Source of the DNA: CAIRYW01 sp041665985
GTDB lineage: Bacteria; Patescibacteriota; Minisyncoccia; Phycocordibacterales; CAIRYW01
Length of the DNA: 24,921 nt
Direction of reading: 5' to 3'
Assembly: GCA_041665985.1 (NCBI GenBank)
Contig: JBAYHV010000009.1
Location: 1 to 24,921 of the forward strand
In this document: in pieces, positions 7,590 to 14,354 of the stretch
How positions within the stretch are numbered: position 1 is the stretch's first letter
Layout of the letters: each line of letters opens with the position of its first letter
Made by a program: the position numbers and the translations under genes
The notes under the pieces: generated by a model
What the model was told of the DNA's origin: nothing
What the model saw: the letters and a program-made list of their open reading frames with translations, nothing else
The model's database searches: none

Positions 7590-7718
7590 CTAAAATTATC
7601 TTTAAACTTAATTTCTAAATCCTAATACCTAAATTCTAAATAATAACTAATTTCAAATTTTCTAAATTTTAATATTTAAATTTGTTTAGGATTTAGTATT
7701 TCGAATTTAGGATTTTTT
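7590..7718. repeat. AT-rich tract of CTAAAT-type words, including copy 1 of a 32-bp repeat
   Basis: The gap between glgA and the phosphorylase fusion is built from variants of TCCTAAATACTAAATTC. Positions 7684-7715 contain TTTAGTATTTCGAATTTAG with flanking AGGATTT words, nearly identical to 24763-24793. The stop codon of the phosphorylase fusion lies inside this repeat. Confidence 0.5.
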
Positions 7719-10133
7719 TTCTATTTTAGGAAAATATAATTTAGAAACATATTCCTCCAACATTCTTTTTGTTGAAAAATTTTTTTCAATTTCCATAACA
7801 GCCACTTTCATTTTTTCTATCCATAAAGTAGGAATACCTTTAGGTCTGTCATAAAAAAGTGGAATTATTTCTTCTTCAAGAATTGCATATATCTGTGTCG
7901 CTAAATTTTCTTCAGAAAGCACCCAGCCAATATTTTGATGTTTTGCCTCTGCTACCCAACCGCCATTTGTTGTCAAATTTAAGACTCCATTTAAACAAGC
8001 CTTCATTCCGCTAGTTCCACAAGCTTCACGCTCTGGAACAGGAGTATTGAGCCAAATATCAGCTCCTTTTGATAAGATCTCCGCTAAAGACATTGAATAT
8101 CTTGGCAAATAGATAATTTTCCCTTTAAAAAGTTCACCCTGCATCAAAGTCTCCAAAGTTGAGAGCATAGAAACAGCATGTTCGTCTGAGGTATTTGCAT
8201 CACCTGAAAAAATAATTTGAACTGGCATGACAGAATTATTGAGAATTTCATAAAGTTTTTCAGGATCATTAAAAATGATCTCCGGTCTTTTATAAGGTGT
8301 AAATCTTTTGGCCCAAACAATAGTTAAAGCAGTCGGAATTAGATCTTGTCCTGTATTTCTTTTTATCATTTCTGCCAATTCTTCTTTATGCTTCATGTGC
8401 TCTCTCCATAAAACTTCAGGTCTCAAAAGACCTGCATCCTTCAAAACATTTGCCTGCCATCTATCAGCAGAAACTCCGTTTGTAATTGGGAATAATTCAC
8501 TTTTTTCATGAAGTTTTTTTTCAGCTGAAGCATGCATCTTACTCACAGCATTTGCTCTTACTACATTTTTTACCAAAAATCTTGTCACAGAAAAAATATT
8601 AGGATCAGTCTGCTCCCCTTTTGAAAGAAATTCAGACAATGGTATTTTCTTTTCTTTAAAATATGGGTTCAAGAAATTCTCTGCATCATTCTTACTTAAG
8701 AAAAGTCCAGCATCAGGAAGAGGTGTGTGTTTTGTAGCAACCACAAAAGGCTTAAAAGCAGTAAGAGCTTTTTCAAAACCTCCTAATTTTTCTGCATTTT
8801 CACAAGCCAAGGCCATCAAAGCAAAAGCTGTATGTCCTTCGTTCAAATGATAGATAGAGGGATGAATATCAAGAGCTTTTATAAGTCTAATACCACCAAT
8901 ACCAAGTAAAATTTCTTGAGTTAATTTTTTCTCAAATTCCACTGGGTATAATTCTCTGACCATACTCATTTTTACTTCATCATTTTCTGGAACACTAAAA
9001 TCTAGCAAAAAAAGCCGTGCTGTATTTTTTTTCAATTGCCAAACGCGCGCAATATAAACCCCCTCTTTCATCGGTACAGAAACTCTAATTTCTTGCCCCT
9101 CCTCATTTTTAACTAAAGTAAATCCAGCAAAAAGAGGATCGACAATCGAGGTCAAAGGAACATTTGTTACCTTAAACCCCTCCGAATACAAGAGTCCAAT
9201 TGCGATAAAAGGCAAACCTCTTTGAGAGGCCTCCTCGAATGTATCTCCAGAGAGAACTCCGAGTCCACCAGCATATATAGGAAGACTATCCGTTATTCCA
9301 TATTCTGTTGCAAAATAAACTACGGGTCTTTCCTCCAAATTTTTGAACTCGTGAGTGTCAGTTTCTATTTTATATTTTTCTTTTTCAAATAAAGATCTAA
9401 TTACTTTTTTTGTATCTTCAGGGTTTAAAACTTTTACACTATCAACAATCTCAGCTGCTGCATAATCATTTCCACCTGGAAAAATTGCATCTCCCATAAA
9501 AAGAGCTTCTTCTTTTGGCAAATTAAAATACTCAAGAATTTTTTTTACGGCATAACCTTTATCAGCTCCTTTTGGAGTTATATCAATAGAAGTTGTCCCT
9601 CCGATCTTTACTTCAAAGTTTGGTAATTTTTCTTGAAGCAGTTTTCTTATCGGCTCTCTCCTTGTTCTATCTGGGTCCCAAGCCAACTTTTCTTCAATCG
9701 GCCTATCGCCTGAGATCATCTTCAGTGTCATCTGTCCTTCTTTGTCATCAACTTTTCCTCTCTCGATACTGTATCGATCAAATAAATTAAGTTCTTTCAA
9801 TGTTTCTTCTGCAGAGTCTACGATATTCTTTTTTTCCTCATTCGTTAATTTTTTTTCATATAAAGGACTCCATTCATCTTTGTGAATAAAAAAAGAGGTT
9901 CCGTTTGCAGGAAGAATAACTAAATTTGAAAAATTAGTTTTGTCTTTTAATGTATCTATTATTTGCGTTTCAAATTTTTTAAAAACTGCTCCAGATATAA
10001 CTCCAACCTTAAAATTTGCCAATAGTTTTAAAAAAAGACCTGTCATCTCCTCATCCATTGGAGTTAGACTTGGAGTCAGAGTTCCATCCATATCAAAAAT
10101 GATGACTTTTTTATCTTTGTATTTTTCGTCCAT
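7707..10133 (-). CDS. Fusion: eukaryotic-type phosphomannomutase (HAD-IIB) domain plus alpha-glucan phosphorylase (GT35)
   Basis: The 808-residue protein joins two enzymes. Residues 1-255 form a HAD-IIB domain with FDMDGTLT (catalytic Asp14 and Asp16), a cap region with SGDRP and the IGGTTSIDITPKGADKGYAV segment (177-196), and MGDAIFPGGND (213-223). The order and spacing match eukaryotic-type PMM2 phosphomannomutase better than Cof-type phosphatases. Residues 270-808 are a short bacterial alpha-glucan phosphorylase: IYAGGLGVLSGD (286-297), HLNEGH (429-434), AKRFTPYKRP (608-617) and EACGTSGMKA (703-712) with the PLP lysine at 711. The inferred role is release of glucose-1-phosphate from glycogen by the C-terminal half and its conversion to glucose-6-phosphate by the N-terminal half, since eukaryotic PMMs can act on glucose-1-phosphate. 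glgA follows directly. The promoter (10142-10150) is 8 nt from the ATG, so the mRNA is probably leaderless. Confidence 0.9.
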   Translation of the reverse strand: MDEKYKDKKVIIFDMDGTLTPSLTPMDEEMTGLFLKLLANFKVGVISGAVFKKFETQIIDTLKDKTNFSNLVILPANGTSFFIHKDEWSPLYEKKLTNEEKKNIVDSAEETLKELNLFDRYSIERGKVDDKEGQMTLKMISGDRPIEEKLAWDPDRTRREPIRKLLQEKLPNFEVKIGGTTSIDITPKGADKGYAVKKILEYFNLPKEEALFMGDAIFPGGNDYAAAEIVDSVKVLNPEDTKKVIRSLFEKEKYKIETDTHEFKNLEERPVVYFATEYGITDSLPIYAGGLGVLSGDTFEEASQRGLPFIAIGLLYSEGFKVTNVPLTSIVDPLFAGFTLVKNEEGQEIRVSVPMKEGVYIARVWQLKKNTARLFLLDFSVPENDEVKMSMVRELYPVEFEKKLTQEILLGIGGIRLIKALDIHPSIYHLNEGHTAFALMALACENAEKLGGFEKALTAFKPFVVATKHTPLPDAGLFLSKNDAENFLNPYFKEKKIPLSEFLSKGEQTDPNIFSVTRFLVKNVVRANAVSKMHASAEKKLHEKSELFPITNGVSADRWQANVLKDAGLLRPEVLWREHMKHKEELAEMIKRNTGQDLIPTALTIVWAKRFTPYKRPEIIFNDPEKLYEILNNSVMPVQIIFSGDANTSDEHAVSMLSTLETLMQGELFKGKIIYLPRYSMSLAEILSKGADIWLNTPVPEREACGTSGMKACLNGVLNLTTNGGWVAEAKHQNIGWVLSEENLATQIYAILEEEIIPLFYDRPKGIPTLWIEKMKVAVMEIEKNFSTKRMLEEYVSKLYFPKIEKKS

Positions 10134-10141
10134 ATTTCCGA

Positions 10142-10150
10142 ATTATAACA
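10142..10150 (-). promoter_or_regulatory. Extended -10 promoter TGTTATAAT of the PMM-phosphorylase gene
   Basis: A consensus TGnTATAAT box lies 8 nt before the ATG at 10133, predicting a leader of 0-2 nt. A REP-like palindrome occupies the -35 region, 6 nt upstream. Confidence 0.6.
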
Positions 10151-10156
10151 CCTAGC

Positions 10157-10229
10157 TGTCATTCCCGCGAAAGCGGGAATCTAGAATATTACTATCAAAT
10201 ACTGGATTCCCGCTTTCGCAGGAATGACA
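10157..10229. repeat. REP-like inverted repeat with ATTCCCGC...GCGGGAAT units
   Basis: Two 27-nt arms (10157-10183 and 10203-10229) are inverted copies with two mismatches. The left arm itself contains a small hairpin, ATTCCCGC-GAAA-GCGGGAAT (10161-10180); in the right arm a C-to-A change weakens it. The unit fits the ATTCCC-N8-GGGAAT pattern described for the Neisseria dRS3 repeat and resembles REP-like palindromes seen in many bacteria. It lies between the DUF3298-type gene and the phosphorylase fusion, abutting the promoter of the latter. Confidence 0.75.
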
Positions 10230-10240
10230 AATCAAAAAAA

Positions 10241-11032
10241 TTAGTTAACCGTCAAACTCGAAATTGGAATTTCAATTCTTGGTGCTCCATACGGCCTACT
10301 TCCCAATTGATACTCTGCAAATTGTAAGATCAAATTATCACCAGATAACATAAAGGTACTGAAATTTGAATCTACTCCAGTCAAACCATCATTTTTATCC
10401 AAAAAACTATTATCAGCACTACCTGCTGAAAGATAGTAATCTTTTAACTTTAGAGTAGAAATATCAGAAAGCTTACTAAAAAAATTCACTCCAGTAAAAA
10501 GATCTTTTAAACTTCTTTCTGCTCCATCATTCAAACCAAAAGTGTGAGATTCATAATTTGTAAAAGGATGAGCCAAAAAACCTCCTTCAACAAAAGTTGT
10601 AAACAATACACTTACTGTACCGAATTTTTCTGATGTTGTTGCATCACTTGTAATAGTAATTTCGAAAGGGCGCAGATCTGCCGGAGCATTTTCTGGAGAA
10701 ATATTTGAAGAAACATCTCCAGTTTTTTGCAATTTTATAACTTGAACCTCTGCTTCTATTTGAGAATTGATAGCACTCCATTTTTTTCCTAAAGTATTAT
10801 CAAAAACAGGATAAGTTGCAGTAAATTTCCATTTGTCTAAAGGATCAGTATCTGTAATTGTTTTATTTTGAATAACAGGAACAATTTTTTTATCTTCTAC
10901 AATATTTTTTTCATCAACCGATTTAGTATTAAAAATATATGAATAAAAAATTTGAAAGTAACGCGGATTGATGGCAACAAGAACACCTATCAAAACAACA
11001 AAACCAATAATATAAGGAATTAATTTTTTCAT
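10241..11032 (-). CDS. Membrane-anchored extracytoplasmic protein with a DUF3298-type domain
   Basis: With the ATG at 11032 the product has 263 residues. One N-terminal hydrophobic segment (about residues 4-22) acts as an anchor or uncleaved signal. A polar linker is followed by a domain of about 190 residues ending in LQFAEYQLGSRPYGAP-like sequence, the signature end of DUF3298/RsiV-type domains, which occur in cell-wall-associated proteins such as peptidoglycan deacetylase-associated modules. A TTG three codons upstream (11041) is also in frame, but the extended -10 box at 11045-11053 would start transcription at about 11038, downstream of that TTG, so the ATG is preferred. It is divergent from rsmG, with a 20-bp-arm palindrome between. 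Biological role unknown. Confidence 0.75.
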   Translation of the reverse strand: MKKLIPYIIGFVVLIGVLVAINPRYFQIFYSYIFNTKSVDEKNIVEDKKIVPVIQNKTITDTDPLDKWKFTATYPVFDNTLGKKWSAINSQIEAEVQVIKLQKTGDVSSNISPENAPADLRPFEITITSDATTSEKFGTVSVLFTTFVEGGFLAHPFTNYESHTFGLNDGAERSLKDLFTGVNFFSKLSDISTLKLKDYYLSAGSADNSFLDKNDGLTGVDSNFSTFMLSGDNLILQFAEYQLGSRPYGAPRIEIPISSLTVN

Positions 11033-11044
11033 CTTATCCAATTG

Positions 11045-11053
11045 ATTATAACA
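11045..11053 (-). promoter_or_regulatory. Extended -10 promoter TGTTATAAT of the DUF3298-type gene
   Basis: The box is identical to that of the phosphorylase fusion and lies 12 nt before the preferred ATG. The palindrome at 11057-11103 begins 3 nt upstream. It decides the start-codon choice of the gene. Confidence 0.55.
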
Positions 11054-11056
11054 CGT

Positions 11057-11103
11057 GAACTTGGGGGTCAGACCTCCTCTTGAGAGGTCTGACCCCCAAG
11101 TTC
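11057..11103. repeat. Perfect palindrome with 20-bp arms, AACTTGGG family
   Basis: GAACTTGGGGGTCAGACCTC (11057-11076) is perfectly complementary to 11084-11103, with a 7-nt loop. It lies between divergent genes, so it cannot be a terminator for either. It shares the AACTTGGG core and GTCAG with the palindrome at 238-268. Confidence 0.75.
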
Positions 11104-11135
11104 TTCTTATAGTTCTTTGATGTAAACATTAAAAA

Positions 11136-11144
11136 TGATAGGCT
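11136..11144 (+). promoter_or_regulatory. Probable extended -10 box TGATAGGCT of rsmG
   Basis: TGATAGGCT fits TGnTAnnnT and lies exactly 6 nt before the rsmG ATG. A TTGATG hexamer 16 nt before TAGGCT could be the -35. The -10 hexamer itself is weak (three consensus positions), so this is tentative. Confidence 0.35.
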
Positions 11145-11150
11145 GTTGTA

Positions 11151-11852
11151 ATGGAAGAATTAAAACAACAATTAGATAAGATCAACCTCAAACTAGACAA
11201 CAAAGTCGTAGAAAGGCTTTGGAAATTCAAAGAGATCGTTCTTGAAAAAAATAAGGTTCTTAACCTGACGGGCATTACCGAAGACAAAGACTTCATTTTA
11301 AAACACCTCATCGATTCCCTTTCGGTCTTACCCTACATTCCAAACACCAGTAAAGACATAATCGACATTGGAACAGGAGCAGGCTTTCCTGGAGTACCGA
11401 TAAAAATTGCCGTTCCAAAATTAAACGTCACCTTGCTTGATTCATCAAAAAAGAAAGTGAAATTTTTGAATGAAACAATCAAAGAACTAGATCTTGAAAA
11501 TATTAAAGCTGTAGGAGAAAGAGCTGAAGATCTTGGCATGGACAAAAATTATAGAGAAAAATTTGATGTTGCGATCTCAAGAGCCGTTGCCTTACTTCCA
11601 GTATTAGTTGAATACTCGCTTCCTTTCGTAAAAGTTGGCGGAATTTTTATTGCTCAAAAAACTCAAAACGAAGAAGAATTAAAGTCTGCCGAAAGAGCCA
11701 TCAGTCTTCTTGGTGGAAAAATAAAAGAAATTGTTTCGATCAAGATCGATGATCTTCCAGAACGTTCTCTTATTATTATTGAAAAAATATCAAAGACTAC
11801 AACAAACTTTCCTCGCAAACCAGGAGTAGCAAGCAAGGAACCTATTTCATAA
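11151..11852 (+). CDS. rsmG: 16S rRNA (guanine-527-N7)-methyltransferase
   Basis: Methylates N7 of G527 in 16S rRNA using S-adenosylmethionine. The 233-residue protein has the family's NLTGITEDKDFILKHLIDSL segment (38-57), the SAM-binding DIGTGAGFPGVP (72-83), an acidic loop ending strand 2 (LLDSSKKKVKFLNE) and the ISRAVA motif. It ends with the typical FPRKPGVASKEPI tail. It is transcribed away from the DUF3298-type gene and not linked to mnmG as in many bacteria. An extended -10-like box sits 6 nt upstream of the ATG with no Shine-Dalgarno, which suggests leaderless translation. Confidence 0.93.
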   Translation: MEELKQQLDKINLKLDNKVVERLWKFKEIVLEKNKVLNLTGITEDKDFILKHLIDSLSVLPYIPNTSKDIIDIGTGAGFPGVPIKIAVPKLNVTLLDSSKKKVKFLNETIKELDLENIKAVGERAEDLGMDKNYREKFDVAISRAVALLPVLVEYSLPFVKVGGIFIAQKTQNEEELKSAERAISLLGGKIKEIVSIKIDDLPERSLIIIEKISKTTTNFPRKPGVASKEPIS

Positions 11853-11888
11853 TTTTAAATTAAAAAATTATTAGAGAGATATAAAAAA

Positions 11889-11934
11889 AACCCATCATCT
11901 CGCGACAGGTTTCTGGTTTGAGTTTTGATGGGTT
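11889..11934 (-). terminator. Terminator of the small zinc-ribbon gene
   Basis: AACCCATCA (11889-11897) pairs with TGATGGGTT (11926-11934). On the minus strand the stem is followed by a run of T, giving a minus-strand intrinsic terminator just after the stop at 11937. It may also block rsmG read-through. Confidence 0.65.
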
Positions 11935-11936
11935 GA

Positions 11937-12188
11937 TTAATACTTGCCGGTGTTTGATGACCTCGTGACCGTTCGAAGTTTTTTTTCGTGTCCACATTTT
12001 TCGCACTTTTGAATGTGTGTGTGAAAAATTATCTCGGGTTGGTGATTGTCCGAATCAGTTCGAATATCATGCCAATTTTTCCAACTTCCACAAACTTCAC
12101 ATGGCCCCTCCCAACTTAGAAACACTACAACTACAACCAGCGCGAGTATCACCAATATCACGATTATGATTAAAATAATTTGCAACAT
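11937..12188 (-). CDS. Small membrane protein with a C-terminal zinc ribbon
   Basis: The 83-residue protein begins with a strongly hydrophobic segment (about residues 2-24), followed by CEVC (35-38 region) and CEKC near residue 63, a CxxC...CxxC arrangement that should bind one zinc ion. His and Asp residues fill the loop between the knuckles. No exact family is recognised. Unlike many neighbours, it has a good Shine-Dalgarno (AAAGGA about 8 nt before the ATG), a promoter with TTTACA and TAAAAA at 17-nt spacing (12227-12255) and its own terminator, so it is expressed as a single gene. GC is about 39 percent, somewhat above the sugar genes. An overlapping 60-codon frame is a shadow. Confidence 0.7.
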   Translation of the reverse strand: MLQIILIIIVILVILALVVVVVFLSWEGPCEVCGSWKNWHDIRTDSDNHQPEIIFHTHIQKCEKCGHEKKLRTVTRSSNTGKY

Positions 12189-12226
12189 ATTTCATTCCTT
12201 TTTTTGAAGTTTCTGTACCACTAAAA

Positions 12227-12255
12227 TTTTTATCACAATTATGTACAATTGTAAA
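12227..12255 (-). promoter_or_regulatory. Promoter of the small zinc-ribbon gene
   Basis: On the minus strand, -35 TTTACA (12250-12255) and -10 TAAAAA (12227-12232) are separated by 17 nt. The leader is about 30 nt and contains the Shine-Dalgarno. An imperfect palindrome (12252-12285) overlaps the -35. Confidence 0.5.
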
Positions 12256-12273
12256 GTTTAAGTATATTTTTTT

Positions 12274-12449
12274 ATACAAACTTTTAACTTTACGAACTTT
12301 ATCCGCACACTAACTTTGCTTTCGTTTTGCTCTTTAGAATATTTATTTATCATATACAAACTACTTACGGATTTATCCGCACACTAAGTCTACTCCTGCT
12401 TTTTTAAAATGGACTCTTATTTAAATGATCAAACTACTTACGGATTTAT
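12274..12449. repeat. Degenerate tandem repeat, period about 73-74 bp
   Basis: TTTATCCGCACACTAA occurs at 12298-12313 and 12372-12387, and CAAACTACTTACGGATTTAT at 12357-12376 and 12430-12449. Together they define about two and a half copies of a 73-74-bp unit between the zinc-ribbon gene and the antiporter gene. The last copy runs into the antiporter stop codon. The region holds no convincing gene. Confidence 0.65.
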
Positions 12450-14134
12450 TTTTGTCTTTTTTCTAGATGAAGAAGATGTTCATTTCTTTCTCTGTCAAAA
12501 AATTCAACATCAAAGCCATATTTTTCGATCATTTTTGAAGCTTGATTGGCACCAAGATAATGAGGCATAACCACATAAGTTGCGCCTGCAAGATAAAGTT
12601 TTTTAGCTTGGGATACATCATGCGACATTGAAATTACAATACCAGATTGATTTTCTGATCTATAAGTTTTTGTTAAAAGCAGATTTGTTTCAAAGTCTGG
12701 GATAGTAGAAACGATCAATTTTGCATCAGAAATATTTATCTCTTTCAAAAATTCGACATCATCTGCATCCCCATATTTAAATGGAATACCCTCATTTTGA
12801 AGCCTAGTTATTGCTGAGGGATTAAAATCTACAGCAAAGTATTTTGCACCAATACTCTTCGCAGCTTTAATAAAATCTTCTCCTACTCTATGATATCCAA
12901 AAAGTATCATATCAAAATTATTTTCATCCAAACTTCTTTCACCTTTTGATCCGTGCCTAAGTTCAAAAAAACTTATAATTGATCTAAATCTTTCATATAT
13001 AACTTCAGAATACAAAATTAAATAAGTAGAAACTACTACAGTAAATACAAACACTAGAGTAACAACTGAAACTAACTGATCACTTATTTGACCATTAGAA
13101 GACCCAAGAGCCACAAGAATAAGTGAAAATTCACTTATCTGCGAAGCTGTAACAGCCACCAAAAAACTGATCCTTTTCTTGTATCCCAAGAGATTCATAA
13201 CAAAAAAAACAATAATAGGATTTACAACAAGTACGTATAAAGAAAGAAGAATTGCAGGATAAATGATATTTGTATCTATGATCAAAGAAATTTTTGAACC
13301 AAGAAGAACAAAGAAGATCATTATGAAAAAATCTCGAAGTGGCTTAAGGCGTGAACCTATTTCTTCAGCAAATGGTGAAACAGAAAAAGATGCACCTGCA
13401 ACAAGAGCTCCTATGCCCGCCGAAAATCCGATAACAGAAAAAAGTGAGGAAAATCCCAATCCCCAAGCGATAGAAAAAAGGAAAAGTAATTCAGGAGATG
13501 ATGCAAAAAAATTTGAAAGTCTTGGCAGTAAATATTTACTTACAAGGAAAAGTAAAACACCTATCACTATTCCTTTAAATAAAAGAATTAAAAAAATATG
13601 CTCCAGATCAGCTCCTGTAGAAGAAGCAGAAACATTGAGCGATGCCACTATTAAAATTAACGCCGCAATAAAATCTTCTATCAAAAGCATTCCTAAAACG
13701 ATCTTTCCATGGAGTTTATTTAAGCATTTTTTGTCTGTAAATAATTTCATCACTATAATAGTGCTGCTAAAAGCTAGAGCAACACTAGAATAAGCGGCCG
13801 AAACATCGTTGAAACCAAGCATTTTTGCGACATAAAAACCTGCTATAGATGTAATAATAAATTCTGCCACAGCCACAATAAAAGAAGTTACGCCGACTTC
13901 CTTTATAATTTCAGGATTTAAATGAATTCCAACAATAAACAAAAGGATGGAAATACCGATAGTAGAAAAGATCTCAATATCAGAGGTGGAATGTAAGAGA
14001 TTAAAAACATAAGGACCCATGACAACACCAGTAAACACATAACCAACGATTAAAGGTTGTCTAAATAATTTCATTATTGTTCCCAAGAAAACTGCAATGA
14101 AAACAATAATAGTTATTTCAAAAAAAAATGTCAT
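12446..14134 (-). CDS. Kef-type cation/proton antiporter (CPA2) with C-terminal TrkA-N domain
   Basis: This inner-membrane transporter exchanges K+ or Na+ for protons. The 562-residue protein has about 12 hydrophobic helices (residues 1-385), starting with the CPA2 pattern around RQPLIVGYVFTGVVMGP. The cytosolic Rossmann-like TrkA-N/RCK domain (about 405-540) has GYHRVGEDF in the glycine-rich position, the acidic VDFNP, GDADD and VSTIPD motifs. Ligand-gated control by a nucleotide is expected for such domains. The transcript is unusual in this window: an extended -10 at 14280-14288 predicts a 139-nt leader containing a long stem (14147-14256). The stop codon lies in a tandem repeat. Family is certain; the ion is not. 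Confidence 0.9.
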   Translation of the reverse strand: MTFFFEITIIVFIAVFLGTIMKLFRQPLIVGYVFTGVVMGPYVFNLLHSTSDIEIFSTIGISILLFIVGIHLNPEIIKEVGVTSFIVAVAEFIITSIAGFYVAKMLGFNDVSAAYSSVALAFSSTIIVMKLFTDKKCLNKLHGKIVLGMLLIEDFIAALILIVASLNVSASSTGADLEHIFLILLFKGIVIGVLLFLVSKYLLPRLSNFFASSPELLFLFSIAWGLGFSSLFSVIGFSAGIGALVAGASFSVSPFAEEIGSRLKPLRDFFIMIFFVLLGSKISLIIDTNIIYPAILLSLYVLVVNPIIVFFVMNLLGYKKRISFLVAVTASQISEFSLILVALGSSNGQISDQLVSVVTLVFVFTVVVSTYLILYSEVIYERFRSIISFFELRHGSKGERSLDENNFDMILFGYHRVGEDFIKAAKSIGAKYFAVDFNPSAITRLQNEGIPFKYGDADDVEFLKEINISDAKLIVSTIPDFETNLLLTKTYRSENQSGIVISMSHDVSQAKKLYLAGATYVVMPHYLGANQASKMIEKYGFDVEFFDRERNEHLLHLEKRQK

Positions 14135-14146
14135 CCTGTTAGTGAT

Positions 14147-14256
14147 AAAATGGAATCCTTTGTAAGAGTGAAACCAATTTCAAATTTAATTCTACTAAAT
14201 CGACTTGAAAAAATATGTCATCAAAATTATTTATTGAACTCTTACAATTCCATTTT
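14147..14256 (-). promoter_or_regulatory. Structured 5' leader of the antiporter mRNA (candidate cis-regulatory RNA)
   Basis: AAAATGGAAT (14147-14156) pairs with ATTCCATTTT (14247-14256), and TGTAAGAGT (14161-14169) pairs with ACTCTTACA (14238-14246), giving a 19-bp stem with a 4-nt bulge around a 68-nt interior. It lies inside the predicted leader and ends 12 nt before the antiporter ATG. It matches no riboswitch consensus I know, including the c-di-AMP (ydaO) class. Confidence 0.45.
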
Positions 14257-14279
14257 TCTACTACGGGGGTCATACGAAA

Positions 14280-14288
14280 ATTTTAACA
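14280..14288 (-). promoter_or_regulatory. Extended -10 promoter TGTTAAAAT upstream of the antiporter gene
   Basis: TGTTAAAAT on the minus strand predicts a start near 14273, giving a leader of about 139 nt. It lies directly after the DoxX terminator. Confidence 0.45.
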
Positions 14289-14300
14289 CATAAAAAAGAA

Positions 14301-14334
14301 AAAACGCAGTTCGCCGATAGGCGAACTGCGTTTT
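14301..14334 (-). terminator. Intrinsic terminator of the DoxX gene
   Basis: A 15-bp perfect stem, AAAACGCAGTTCGCC with its complement, surrounds a GATA/TATC loop. It is flanked by A and T tracts so it could work in both directions. On the minus strand it follows the DoxX stop by 20 nt. Confidence 0.85.
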
Positions 14335-14354
14335 CTTTTCTTTTTTTTTAAAAC

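Noticed and set aside
12274..12449. CRISPR-like spacing of repeats
   Set aside because: There are only about two and a half diverged copies without equal-length unique spacers, and no cas genes.
12409..12570. 53-codon plus-strand frame starting in the tandem-repeat region
   Set aside because: Most of it is antisense to the 3' end of the antiporter gene and it lacks start signals.
13263..13793. 176-codon plus-strand frame opposite the antiporter gene
   Set aside because: It is antisense to a clear membrane-transporter gene; its Lys/Glu/Ser-rich translation is what reverse-reading hydrophobic codons produces, and it has no promoter or Shine-Dalgarno of its own.
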